Position numbers and translations under genes: made by a program
The notes under the pieces: generated by a model
Told to the model about the DNA's origin: nothing
The model's input: only the letters and a program-made list of their open reading frames with translations
The model's database searches: none
Shown: one piece after another, positions 7,279-14,400 of the stretch
Numbering within the stretch: the first letter of the stretch is position 1
Layout: each line of letters begins with the position of its first letter
NCBI GenBank assembly: GCA_052143655.1
Contig: JBKQSL010000401.1
Location: 1-17,108, forward strand
Source: CAVSUR01 sp052143655
GTDB lineage: Bacteria; Actinomycetota; Actinomycetes; Streptosporangiales; Streptosporangiaceae
DNA: 17,108 bases
Reading direction: 5' to 3'

Positions 7279-7338
7279 ATCACTGGCCGCCTGATCACTG
7301 GCCGCCTGATCACTGGTCCGCTGACCGGGGGCCGCCTG
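7279..7338. repeat. 15-bp tandem repeats between esxA and the 166-residue gene
   Basis: Two identical units ATCACTGGCCGCCTG (7279-7293, 7294-7308) are followed by a variant (7309-7323) and a more degraded fourth (7324-7338). They lie in the intergenic spacer just upstream of the ribosome binding site of the 166-residue gene and contain GATC-centred palindromes. Function unknown. Confidence 0.85.
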
Positions 7339-7361
7339 ACCGCCGACCGGGCTGGCCGCGC

Positions 7362-7386
7362 CGGGCTGGCCGGCCCGGCCAGCCCG
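7362..7386 (-). terminator. Strong hairpin directly after esxA
   Basis: CGGGCTGGCCG - gcc - CGGCCAGCCCG is a perfect 11-bp stem with a 3-nt loop, beginning 12 bases after the esxA stop on the minus strand. No U-run follows, so it could be a partial (U-less) terminator or a 3' stabiliser of the esx message that lowers read-through into the downstream genes. Confidence 0.6.
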
Positions 7387-7398
7387 CATCCGGGACGC

Positions 7399-7689
7399 TC
7401 AGCCCCAGAGCGCGGCGTTGGCCGCCTCGGTCGATGTGTAGTTCTCGTTGGCCACGCCGATCACCACGCCAAGCTGGTTCAGCACGTTGGCCATGTCGGC
7501 CATCGCGTTGTCCCAGATCGCCTTGGCCGCGTAATAGGCCTGCTGGGCCGCACCATCCCATTCGGCCAGATTGGCGCGCAGCTGGCCGTCGAGGGTCGAA
7601 ATGGTCTCCTGCAGCGCACCATAGGTCCCGGCGAAATCAGCCCTCGACTGATCGAGCTGGCTGAAAACCGCCTTGGTGTAATCGCTCAT
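7399..7689 (-). CDS. esxA: WXG100 protein, ESAT-6-like (EsxA type)
   Basis: The 96-residue protein has the WXG100 hairpin layout: helix 1 (SQLDQSRADFAGTYGALQET), the turn LAEWDGAAQQAY (W44, G46), helix 2, and the C-terminal export motif YTSTE (Y84 to E88). Such proteins form antiparallel helical heterodimers and are exported by EccC-driven type VII systems without signal peptides. An in-frame extension to 7755 exists, but ATG 7689 has a good AAGGAG site nine bases upstream and matches the family length. It follows the other WXG100 gene by 123 bases on the same strand. The EsxA versus EsxB labels are by gene order and length only. Confidence 0.93.
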   Translation of the reverse strand: MSDYTKAVFSQLDQSRADFAGTYGALQETISTLDGQLRANLAEWDGAAQQAYYAAKAIWDNAMADMANVLNQLGVVIGVANENYTSTEAANAALWG

Positions 7690-7776
7690 CCCTTTATTCT
7701 CCTTAACGCGTCCTTGCGCCCGCAGTGCCGCATTCACCGCCGGCACTGGCGGCACTGGCGGCGCGGCCAGCCGCGC

Positions 7777-7809
7777 GGGCCGACCGGCCCTGCTGCGGCC
7801 CGCCGCAGC
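7777..7809 (-). terminator. Hairpins directly after esxB
   Basis: Three bases after the esxB stop the minus strand has GCTGCGG - cggg - CCGCAGC (7792-7809), a perfect 7-bp stem with a 4-nt loop. The adjoining GGGCCG ac CGGCCC dyad follows at 7777-7790. There is no U-run, so it may be a transcript-stabilising or attenuating element between esxB and esxA rather than a full terminator. Confidence 0.5.
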
Positions 7810-7812
7810 GGC

Positions 7813-8127
7813 TTAGCGGTTCAGCAGTCCGGCAACCCTGTTCACCGAGGCCGTGTTCGCCTCTTCCGTGGCCTCGTACCGGGCCCGGGTGCCGACTAGC
7901 TTCTCGTGGATGCCCTCCAGAGCGTTGATGACCTTGGTGAAGTCCGCGTTGAAGGAGTCGTACGCGTTGGTGAACGCCATGGACGCGTCACCGGCCCAGC
8001 CGGCCATCAGCTCGCCGTGATAGGCAGCCAGCTGGGACTGCTGGCCGCGGATCTTCGTGACGGCGTCCTCGACCTGCATCGCGGCGGTCGCCATCTGAGC
8101 TCTGTTAACAGCACTCTCGCCAGCCAC
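7813..8127 (-). CDS. esxB: WXG100 protein, CFP-10-like (EsxB type)
   Basis: The 104-residue protein carries the WXG motif in ELMAGWAGDASMAF (W44, G46) between two helices and the export motif YEATE (Y84 to E88). The W and Y residues are at the same positions as in the adjacent WXG100 protein, as expected for a hetero- or homodimer pair. The C-terminal tail VNRVAGLLNR is the region that, in EsxB proteins, contacts the last ATPase domain of EccC. The GTG start at 8127 has a perfect AGGAGG site eight bases upstream. It is the first gene after a 308-base non-coding region with a candidate promoter, so the substrate genes may have their own transcription start independent of eccD-eccB. Confidence 0.93.
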   Translation of the reverse strand: MAGESAVNRAQMATAAMQVEDAVTKIRGQQSQLAAYHGELMAGWAGDASMAFTNAYDSFNADFTKVINALEGIHEKLVGTRARYEATEEANTASVNRVAGLLNR

Positions 8128-8246
8128 CGTGTCGGCCTCCTAGCTCCGGGTTCCCTGACAGCGGCACCAGGCCCCGCCGGGCTGGAAGAACCGTACGCCC
8201 GGCGCCACGCCGACTGGCGCGGCGGTGCTCGCCGATATCGTGGCCA

Positions 8247-8276
8247 AGTAAATCCAAGCCGGCAGAATCGTGTCAA
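8247..8276 (-). promoter_or_regulatory. Candidate promoter for the esxB-esxA transcript
   Basis: On the minus strand a perfect -35 hexamer TTGACA (8276-8271) is followed after 18 bases by TTTACT (8252-8247; 4 of 6 matches to the -10 consensus). Transcription would begin near 8240, giving a leader of roughly 110 bases to the esxB GTG. The surrounding 8250-8400 stretch is markedly more AT-rich than the coding DNA. Confidence 0.55.
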
Positions 8277-8293
8277 CCGGAACACGACACGAT
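8267..8293. promoter_or_regulatory. Inverted repeat overlapping the esxB -35 box (candidate operator)
   Basis: ATCGTGTC (8267-8274) and GACACGAT (8286-8293) form a perfect 8-bp dyad with an 11-bp centre. The left arm covers most of the TTGACA box. The half-site centres are 19 bp apart, about two helical turns, the typical geometry of a dimeric repressor or activator site. Confidence 0.55.
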
Positions 8294-8371
8294 ACATAAC
8301 TGAAATAGTGCGAAAATCTCCGGCCGGCCCACTACATGCTAATTGACCTGCGCGACAATTCCTTACTGACC

Positions 8372-8402
8372 CGTAACATCATCCTTGCCGGCGCGTAACA
8401 TC
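8372..8402. repeat. Direct repeats CGTAACATC, 22 bp apart
   Basis: Two identical 9-bp sequences at 8372-8380 and 8394-8402 lie in the eccB-esxB gap, about 100 bp upstream of the candidate -35 box. A nearby AATTG (8341-8345) / CAATT (8356-8360) dyad is also present. The 22-bp spacing suggests same-face binding. The rest of the 8128-8435 gap shows no gene. Confidence 0.4.
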
Positions 8403-8435
8403 GGCGGGCGCTGTCGCCGAGGCCGATGGCGGGCC

Positions 8436-9791
8436 TCAGCCGCCGCCGGTCACCGGCCGGGTGGCGAGCTTCGGGTTCAGCACCGGTCCCTGCGGAATGA
8501 GATCGACAAGGCCCGCGGGCAGCAGCGCCGCCTGGCGAGCCAGGTGCTGGTAGCCGAGCATCGCGGCCACGGACGGCGCGGCGAGCGCGAACCGCTTGCC
8601 CGCGCAGACCAGGAAGTAGCTCACCGTTCCCCGGGCCCCGGCGCTGGGCGCGATGCCGACCAGCGCGCCGGCGCCGTTCGGCATGTCGATCCGGCTGACG
8701 CCGCCGGGAACGCCGGCCGGGACGCCGCCAGCCGGCAGCCGACCGCCGATCATGACCTGGCGGCGCAGGGTGCTCCCGCCCGACGCCCCGTAGACGACGC
8801 AGCGCGGCACCGATGACCCGGCCACGGTGAACCGCGGCGAGCTGGCGGGCAGTCCCTGAGCGGGAAGGGTGCCGACGACGTGATAGCTGCTGACCGCGGC
8901 GGGCTGCAGCGACTGCTCCGGCGGCGCGTGCGGGGCGTACTCCAGCAGTTCGGCCTGCACCGGGGAGATCCGGGCCAGGCCGCCGACCGTCAGCACGTAG
9001 TCCTGCACGCCGCCGGCCACGCTCACCGAGTAGACCTGGCCGACCAGCGCCCGGCGCCCGGCCGGCCCGGCCGGCAAGGGCCTGCCCTTGTGCGCGATGA
9101 CTGGCGGCGCGAAGCCGCGGCCCTCCGGCAGCGCGTTCAGCCAGACCGGCGGGACGCTGACCGGCTGGCCGGGATTGCTCAGCGCGCTCAGCTCGACCGC
9201 GGCGATCGCCATCCGGCTGCCGTCCCAGATCACCCAGTCCTGGCCCTCCGCCTGGACCAGCAGGGCGGCGGACCGCAGCGGCCTGCCGCCGACGCCGATC
9301 CCGCCGGCCAGCGCGGTCGCGGTGCCCTGAGCGCATACCGACCAGGGCCGCTGCACCAGCATCGCGGCCTCCGGCAGCGGATCCGGCAGGCCGGGAATGC
9401 CGATCTGCGGGCCGCGGGGATAGGACCGCAGCGCCGCCTGGCTGACCGTCTGCTGACTGGGACTGGCCAGGCCGAGGGCCAGCCGGGCCGAGGCGTAGTT
9501 GACGACCGGGCACAGCCTCGTCTTCTCGCAGAACACCATGGACGTGCCGGTTCCCGAATCGATCACCAGGTCACCGTCGCCCGGCCGCAGCGACACGCTG
9601 CCCGGCGCGATGATCCCCCAGATGACGAACAGTGCCCCGACGATCAGGGCAGCCAGGACGCCGCAAAACGCGGCCACGTTCAGCCGGCGCATGGGCTGGT
9701 CGGGGATATCCGGCTCGGCGCGCAGCAGCGCGAGCGCGGCCCGCTGGGTCATCAGCCGGTGCGCCGCCAGCAGGTCCTTGCGGTTTTGCAT
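8436..9791 (-). CDS. eccB: Type VII secretion membrane protein EccB
   Basis: The 451-residue protein begins with the family signature QNRKDLLAAHRLMTQRAALA in the cytoplasm. A single membrane helix follows (about residues 37-62, LNVAAFCGVLAALIVGALFV), then a large extracytoplasmic domain with repeated RIDMPNGAG/VSRI-type and PGLPDPLP segments and five cysteines outside the membrane (CEKTRLC, SVCAQ, PRCVVY, LVCAGK) that could make disulfides. EccB is the periplasmic-facing scaffold of the EccBCD core. Length is slightly below the usual 470-520. The ATG at 9791 is preceded by GGGAG nine bases away. It follows eccD by 28 bases on the same strand, so the two are probably co-transcribed. Confidence 0.95.
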   Translation of the reverse strand: MQNRKDLLAAHRLMTQRAALALLRAEPDIPDQPMRRLNVAAFCGVLAALIVGALFVIWGIIAPGSVSLRPGDGDLVIDSGTGTSMVFCEKTRLCPVVNYASARLALGLASPSQQTVSQAALRSYPRGPQIGIPGLPDPLPEAAMLVQRPWSVCAQGTATALAGGIGVGGRPLRSAALLVQAEGQDWVIWDGSRMAIAAVELSALSNPGQPVSVPPVWLNALPEGRGFAPPVIAHKGRPLPAGPAGRRALVGQVYSVSVAGGVQDYVLTVGGLARISPVQAELLEYAPHAPPEQSLQPAAVSSYHVVGTLPAQGLPASSPRFTVAGSSVPRCVVYGASGGSTLRRQVMIGGRLPAGGVPAGVPGGVSRIDMPNGAGALVGIAPSAGARGTVSYFLVCAGKRFALAAPSVAAMLGYQHLARQAALLPAGLVDLIPQGPVLNPKLATRPVTGGG

Positions 9792-9819
9792 CAGCCCGGG
9801 CTCCCGCCCTGCCGGGGGC

Positions 9820-11214
9820 TCACAGCTTCAGCCCGTGCAGGTAGCCGAACACGCCCGCGACCGCCAGCGCCAGCGGGAACACCGTGACGATCAGCAGCGT
9901 GTCGGCGATGTCGGCCGCGCGGCCCCAGAAAGGCGACGGCCGGTGCCCGGGCAGCCAGGCGCCCCCGCCCACCACCAGCGCGGTACCCGCCAGCAGCGCG
10001 CCGAGGGCCACCGCCAGGTGCACTGCCTGGACCAGCCCCCGCGGCGCCAGCGCGGCGAGCAGGATCAGCCCGCCGTAGCCGGGCAGCAGCAGCCACAGCC
10101 GCTGTGCGAGACCCACGAACAGCCGGGACCGCAGCAGCAGCACGCAGCACAGCGCGGCGCATGTCAGCGAGTCGAGCCAGCCGCCGGCCGCGGCCAGCCC
10201 GGCCGCGGCCGCAGCACCCGTCAGGCCGAGCACGGTCGCGCAGCCGGTCACGAACCGGTCGGCGGCGGCCGTCTGGCGCAGCACCCGCGCCCCGTCCACC
10301 TCCAGGGTGTCCCGGCGCAGGTCAGCCGCGTCCCGGGGCACCGGCGGCAGGGTCATCCGGGCCAGCCGGAATGAGATTGCCGGGATCAGCGGGGTGAGCG
10401 CCAGCGCGGGCACGGCGACGACCACCGCCGCGGCGACGAAGCCCAGCCCCGACACGGCCAGGTCCAGCCCCGCCCCGGCCGCCCCCAGCAGCGCGGCCAG
10501 GGCCGGCCCGAGGAACAGCGCCGCCCGCCCGGTGGCGGCGGCCGCGACCGCCGCGGCCAGGGTCGCGGCCGCGAAGCCCGCCAGCAGCGCGGCCGCGGTC
10601 ACCCGGTCCGCCGGAATCTGCCGGGTGACGGTCAGCAGCCCGGCCAGGAAGGCGTACCCGACCGCGCCGCAGCCCAGCAGCGTCCCGGTCCCCGCGTCAC
10701 CCGCCGCCCGCGCCGCGGCCGCGGCGGCGGCCAGCAGGACCATGGTGATCGCCGCGGCGGCCAGCGCGGGCCCCGCCCACGGCGGCCCCGCGGCGAGGAG
10801 CACGGCCGCCCCGGCGGCCAGCGCGGCCGCCCCGGCCGCCAGCGCCACCCGCCGGGCGTCCCGGGCAGACCAGCGGCCAGGCTGATCGCCGACCCCGGTC
10901 GCGATGGCGTCGGCCACATCGTCGATGGCCAGCGGCGGCAGCTGGGCGCGGTGCGGCCGCAGGTAGACCATCTCGCCGTCGCGCAGCCCCGCCTCGGCCG
11001 GCGTCATCGCCGGGGCGAAGGGCTCCTGGCCGAGCCGCTGCAGCACCCAGCCGCCCGGCTCGGCCACCGCCTCCGGGCCGTCGAGCCCGGCATACCGGGC
11101 CACCGCCGGGAACAGGTGCGCGAACGGCACGTAGCCAGGCAGCGCGATGTCCACCCGGCGGGACGGGCCGACCACGGTAACCCGGCAGACGTCCGCTCCG
11201 CTGACCGTGGTCAT
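9820..11214 (-). CDS. eccD: Type VII secretion membrane channel protein EccD
   Basis: The 464-residue protein starts with a ubiquitin-like cytosolic domain (about residues 8-95: CRVTVVGPSRRVDIALPGYV ... LRDGEMVYLRP). A linker follows, then about eleven hydrophobic membrane helices from residue 125 to the C-terminus, which ends in a TM segment (LLIVTVFPLALAVAGVFGYL). That architecture is specific to EccD/YukD-type core proteins; EccD dimers line the membrane pore vestibule of ESX complexes. ATG 11214 has an AAGGAG site four bases upstream. eccD heads the minus-strand row and faces eccC across a 268-base intergenic region, so both are probably controlled from it. Membrane stretches are extremely Ala-rich, in line with the GC content. 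Confidence 0.95.
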   Translation of the reverse strand: MTTVSGADVCRVTVVGPSRRVDIALPGYVPFAHLFPAVARYAGLDGPEAVAEPGGWVLQRLGQEPFAPAMTPAEAGLRDGEMVYLRPHRAQLPPLAIDDVADAIATGVGDQPGRWSARDARRVALAAGAAALAAGAAVLLAAGPPWAGPALAAAAITMVLLAAAAAAARAAGDAGTGTLLGCGAVGYAFLAGLLTVTRQIPADRVTAAALLAGFAAATLAAAVAAAATGRAALFLGPALAALLGAAGAGLDLAVSGLGFVAAAVVVAVPALALTPLIPAISFRLARMTLPPVPRDAADLRRDTLEVDGARVLRQTAAADRFVTGCATVLGLTGAAAAAGLAAAGGWLDSLTCAALCCVLLLRSRLFVGLAQRLWLLLPGYGGLILLAALAPRGLVQAVHLAVALGALLAGTALVVGGGAWLPGHRPSPFWGRAADIADTLLIVTVFPLALAVAGVFGYLHGLKL

Positions 11215-11310
11215 CTGGCTCCTTCGCAGCTGGTGCCCGGCCGGGCCCGGGGCGCCGGGCGCGAGATATCGGGCCCGGCGGGCGCGTTGCGCATTCCGCC
11301 AGCTTGGTCC

Positions 11311-11329
11311 GATTCTGGGCCGTAGAATC
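11311..11329. promoter_or_regulatory. Inverted repeat GATTCT-N7-AGAATC in the eccD/eccC divergent region
   Basis: A perfect 6-bp dyad (GATTCT 11311-11316, AGAATC 11324-11329) stands in an AT-richer patch midway between the divergent genes. It is flanked by a further 7-bp inverted pair TTGGTCC (11304-11310) / GGACCAA (11347-11353). It overlaps a TAGAAT (11323-11328) that could be a plus-strand -10 box for eccC, though no well-spaced -35 was found. Confidence 0.45.
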
Positions 11330-11378
11330 CTAACTCCCCGAAGCGTGGACCAACCGGTCTATTGGCACTTTCCGACCA

Positions 11379-11467
11379 CGGTGCAGCGCACCGGAAAGCA
11401 CGGTGCAGCGCACCGGAAAGCACGGGTGCAGCGCACCGGAAAGCACCGTGCAGCGCACCGGAAAGGA
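11379..11467. repeat. Four tandem 22/23-bp repeats with internal dyads upstream of eccC
   Basis: Units at 11379-11400, 11401-11422, 11423-11445 and 11446-11467 share the core GTGCAGCGCACCGGAAAG. The core starts are 22, 23 and 22 bp apart. Each core contains the dyad GGTGC AGC GCACC (CGTGC in the last copy). The array ends 15 bp before the eccC start. Because the spacing is not a multiple of three, the repeats are not a coding repeat. They look like a multi-site operator or iteron-type array, or transcribed leader hairpins. Confidence 0.9.
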
Positions 11468-11482
11468 CTCTGGCGGCGCCCC

Positions 11483-14400
11483 GTGAACATTGTCATCGTC
11501 CGCCGGTCCCGGCCGCAGGACCCGCCGGAACTGCCGGCCGGCGAGATCGTGCTCGAGCCCCCGCCGGAGATTCCCGAGACCGCGCCCGACAGCTTCGCGC
11601 AGACGCTGACGTACCTGCCGATGCTCGCGATGACCGTCGGCATGGTGTCGATGATGGCCGGTCAGGGCTCCAGCGCGGTGGAGTACGTCGGCGGCGGCGC
11701 GATGGCCATCGGCATGGGCGGCATGATGGTCGGCCAGATCGGCCGCGGCCGGGGCGAGCGGAAGATCAAGCTGACCGGCCTGCGCCGGGACTACCTGCGC
11801 TACCTGGGCCAGGTGCGCGCGCGGGTGCGGCGGATCGCCGCCGCGCAGCGCGCGGCGCTGGAATGGGCCAGTCCCGATCCGCGGGCGCTGCCCGCGCTCC
11901 TGCTCGACAGCCAGCTGCGCCGGGTCTGGGAGCGGCGCAGCTCGGCCAGCGAGTTCGCCAGCGTCCGCATCGGCACCGGCACGCACCGGCTGGCCGTCCG
12001 GCTGGTCCCGCCGCAGACCAAGCCCGTGGAGGACCTCGACCCGCTGTGCGCCGGCGCGGTGCGCCGGTTCATCCGCGCGCACGGCAGCGTCCCGGGGCTG
12101 CCGGTCGGGATCTCGCTGCGGTCCTTCGGCCGGGTCGCCGTCAGCGGCGAGCCGGAGGCCGCCTACGCCATGCTGCGGGCCGCGATAGCCCAGCTGGCCG
12201 TCTTCCACTCCCCGGAGGACCTGCGCATCTGCGTCTGCGCGTCCCGGGAGGCGATGCGCTACTGGCAGTGGGTCAAGTGGCTGCCGCACGCCATGCACCC
12301 GGCCCAGGCCGACGCGGCCGGGCCGGTCCGGCTGATGGGCACCAGCCTGCTGCAGCTTGAGCAGCTGCTCGGTGCCGAGCTGGCCGGCCGGCCGCCCTTC
12401 TCCCCCGGCCGTACCACGGTGCCGCTGCCGTGCCTGGTGGTGATCACCGACGACGCCGAGCAGGTGGCCGACGCCCGGCTGGGCATCGAGGGCGCCGAGG
12501 GGGCAGTGATCATCGACCTCACCGCGGCCGGGCCAGCGGAGGCGGAAGAGGGCGCGCGGGCAGCGGGCCGGGCCAGCACGAGCCTGCCGGCCAGCGGGCT
12601 GGCCACGCTGCGGCTCGAGGTCACCGCCGCGGCCACCGTGATGATCGACACGGACCGGACCGGCGCGGAAGTCCGCACGCCGATCGGGGTCCCGGACGCG
12701 CTGTCGCTGGCGGAAGCCGACGGGATCGCCCGCCAGCTCGCCCCGCTGCGCCCTGCCGCGGCCGGGCCGGGCGACGACCCGCTGGCTGCGGACACCACGC
12801 TGACGTCGCTGCTCGGCGTGCCCAGCCCGATGGCCCTGGACGTGCCAGCGCTGTGGCGGCCGCGGCCGCCGCGCAGCAGGCTGCGGGTGCCGATCGGCAC
12901 CGACGCCGACGGCCGGAGCGTCGAGCTGGACATCAAGGAATCCGCGCAGGGCGGCATGGGGCCGCACGGCCTGGTGATCGGCGCGACCGGGTCGGGCAAG
13001 TCCGAGCTGCTGCGGACGCTGGTGCTCGGCCTGGCGATGACCCACCAGCCGGACGAGCTCAACTTCGTGCTGGTGGACTTCAAGGGCGGCGCGACGTTCC
13101 TCGGGCTGGAGCAGCTGCGGCACGTCTCGGCCGTGATCACCAACCTGGCCGACGAGCTGCCGCTGGTCGACCGGATGCACGAGGCGCTGCACGGCGAGCT
13201 GGTGCGCCGCCAGGAGCTGCTGCGGTCCGCCGGGAACTACGCCTCGCTGCGCGACTACGCCCGGTCTCGCGAGCTGGGCGCGGACCTGCCCGCGGTGCCG
13301 TCGCTGTTCGTGGTCATCGACGAGTTCTCCGAGCTGCTGTCAGCCCGGCCGGAGTTCATCGACCTGTTCGTGATGATCGGCCGGCTCGGCCGGTCCCTGG
13401 GCGTGCACCTGCTGCTCGCCTCGCAGCGGCTCGAGGAGGGCCGGCTGCGCGGCCTGGACACCCACCTGTCGTACCGGATCGGCCTGCGCACCTTCTCCGC
13501 GGCCGAGTCGCGGGTGGTGCTGGGCGTGCCGGACGCCTACGAGCTGCCCAGCCAGCCCGGCAGCGGCTACCTGAAGTTCGACACCACGGGGATGACCCGG
13601 TTCAAGGCCGCCTACGTGTCCGGTCCGGCCCGCGGTCCGGCCCGGACCGCGCAGCGCCGGGCCCGGCAGATGATCGTGCCGTTCGGGCCCGGCTACATCC
13701 GGGCCGAGACCGTCGAGGAGCAGCCGGACGAGCAGCCGCCGTCCGAGGCCGCCGACAGCCTGCTGGACGTGGTCGTCGGCCAGCTTGCCGCGCACGGGCG
13801 GCCCGCGCACCGGATCTGGCTGCCGCCGCTGGACATCCCGCCCACGCTGGACCAGCTGCTGCCGCCGCTGACGGTGACCCCGAGCGGGTACACCACCGCG
13901 GACGGCGAGCTGCGCGGCCACCTGCGCGCGGTCACCGGCATCGTGGACCAGCCGTTCGAGCAGCGCCGTGACCCGCTGTGGGTGGACCTGTCCGCGGCGG
14001 CCGGGCACGCGGCCGTGGCCGGCGCACCGCGCAGCGGCAAGTCGACGATGCTGCGCACGCTGATCGGCTCGCTGGCGCTGCTGCACACTCCGGAGCAAGT
14101 GCAGTTCTACTGCCTGGACTTCGGCGGCGGCGCACTCGCCGGGCTGGCCGGGCTGCCCCATGTCGGCGGTGTCGCGACCCGGCTGGACGCTAACACCGTC
14201 CGCCGGACGGTCGCCGAGGTGCAGGCGCTGCTGGCCCGCCGGGAGCAGGAGTTCGCGGCGGCCGGCCTGGACTCGATCGTGGCCTACCGGCAGCGGCGGG
14301 CCAGCGGCCAGTTCGCCGGCGACGGGTTCGGCGACGTGTTCCTGGTAATCGACGGCTGGCTCACGCTGCGCCAGGAGTTCGAGGCGCTGGAGCCGGTGAT

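Noticed and set aside
7279..7338. CRISPR array
   Set aside because: The units are contiguous 15-bp tandem repeats without unique spacers.
11379..11467. CRISPR array or coding repeat
   Set aside because: The units are contiguous without spacers, only four copies exist, there are no cas genes, and the spacing is not a multiple of three.
11147..11482. N-terminal extension of EccC by 112 codons
   Set aside because: The extension overlaps the eccD 5' end and the repeat array, whose 22/23-bp spacing breaks the reading frame, and EccC homology begins at 11483.
11330..13192. 620-codon minus-strand frame opposite eccC
   Set aside because: It lies entirely opposite the well-supported EccC coding frame and has His/Gln/Arg-rich composition without motifs. 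The same holds for the 637-codon frame at 13340-15253.
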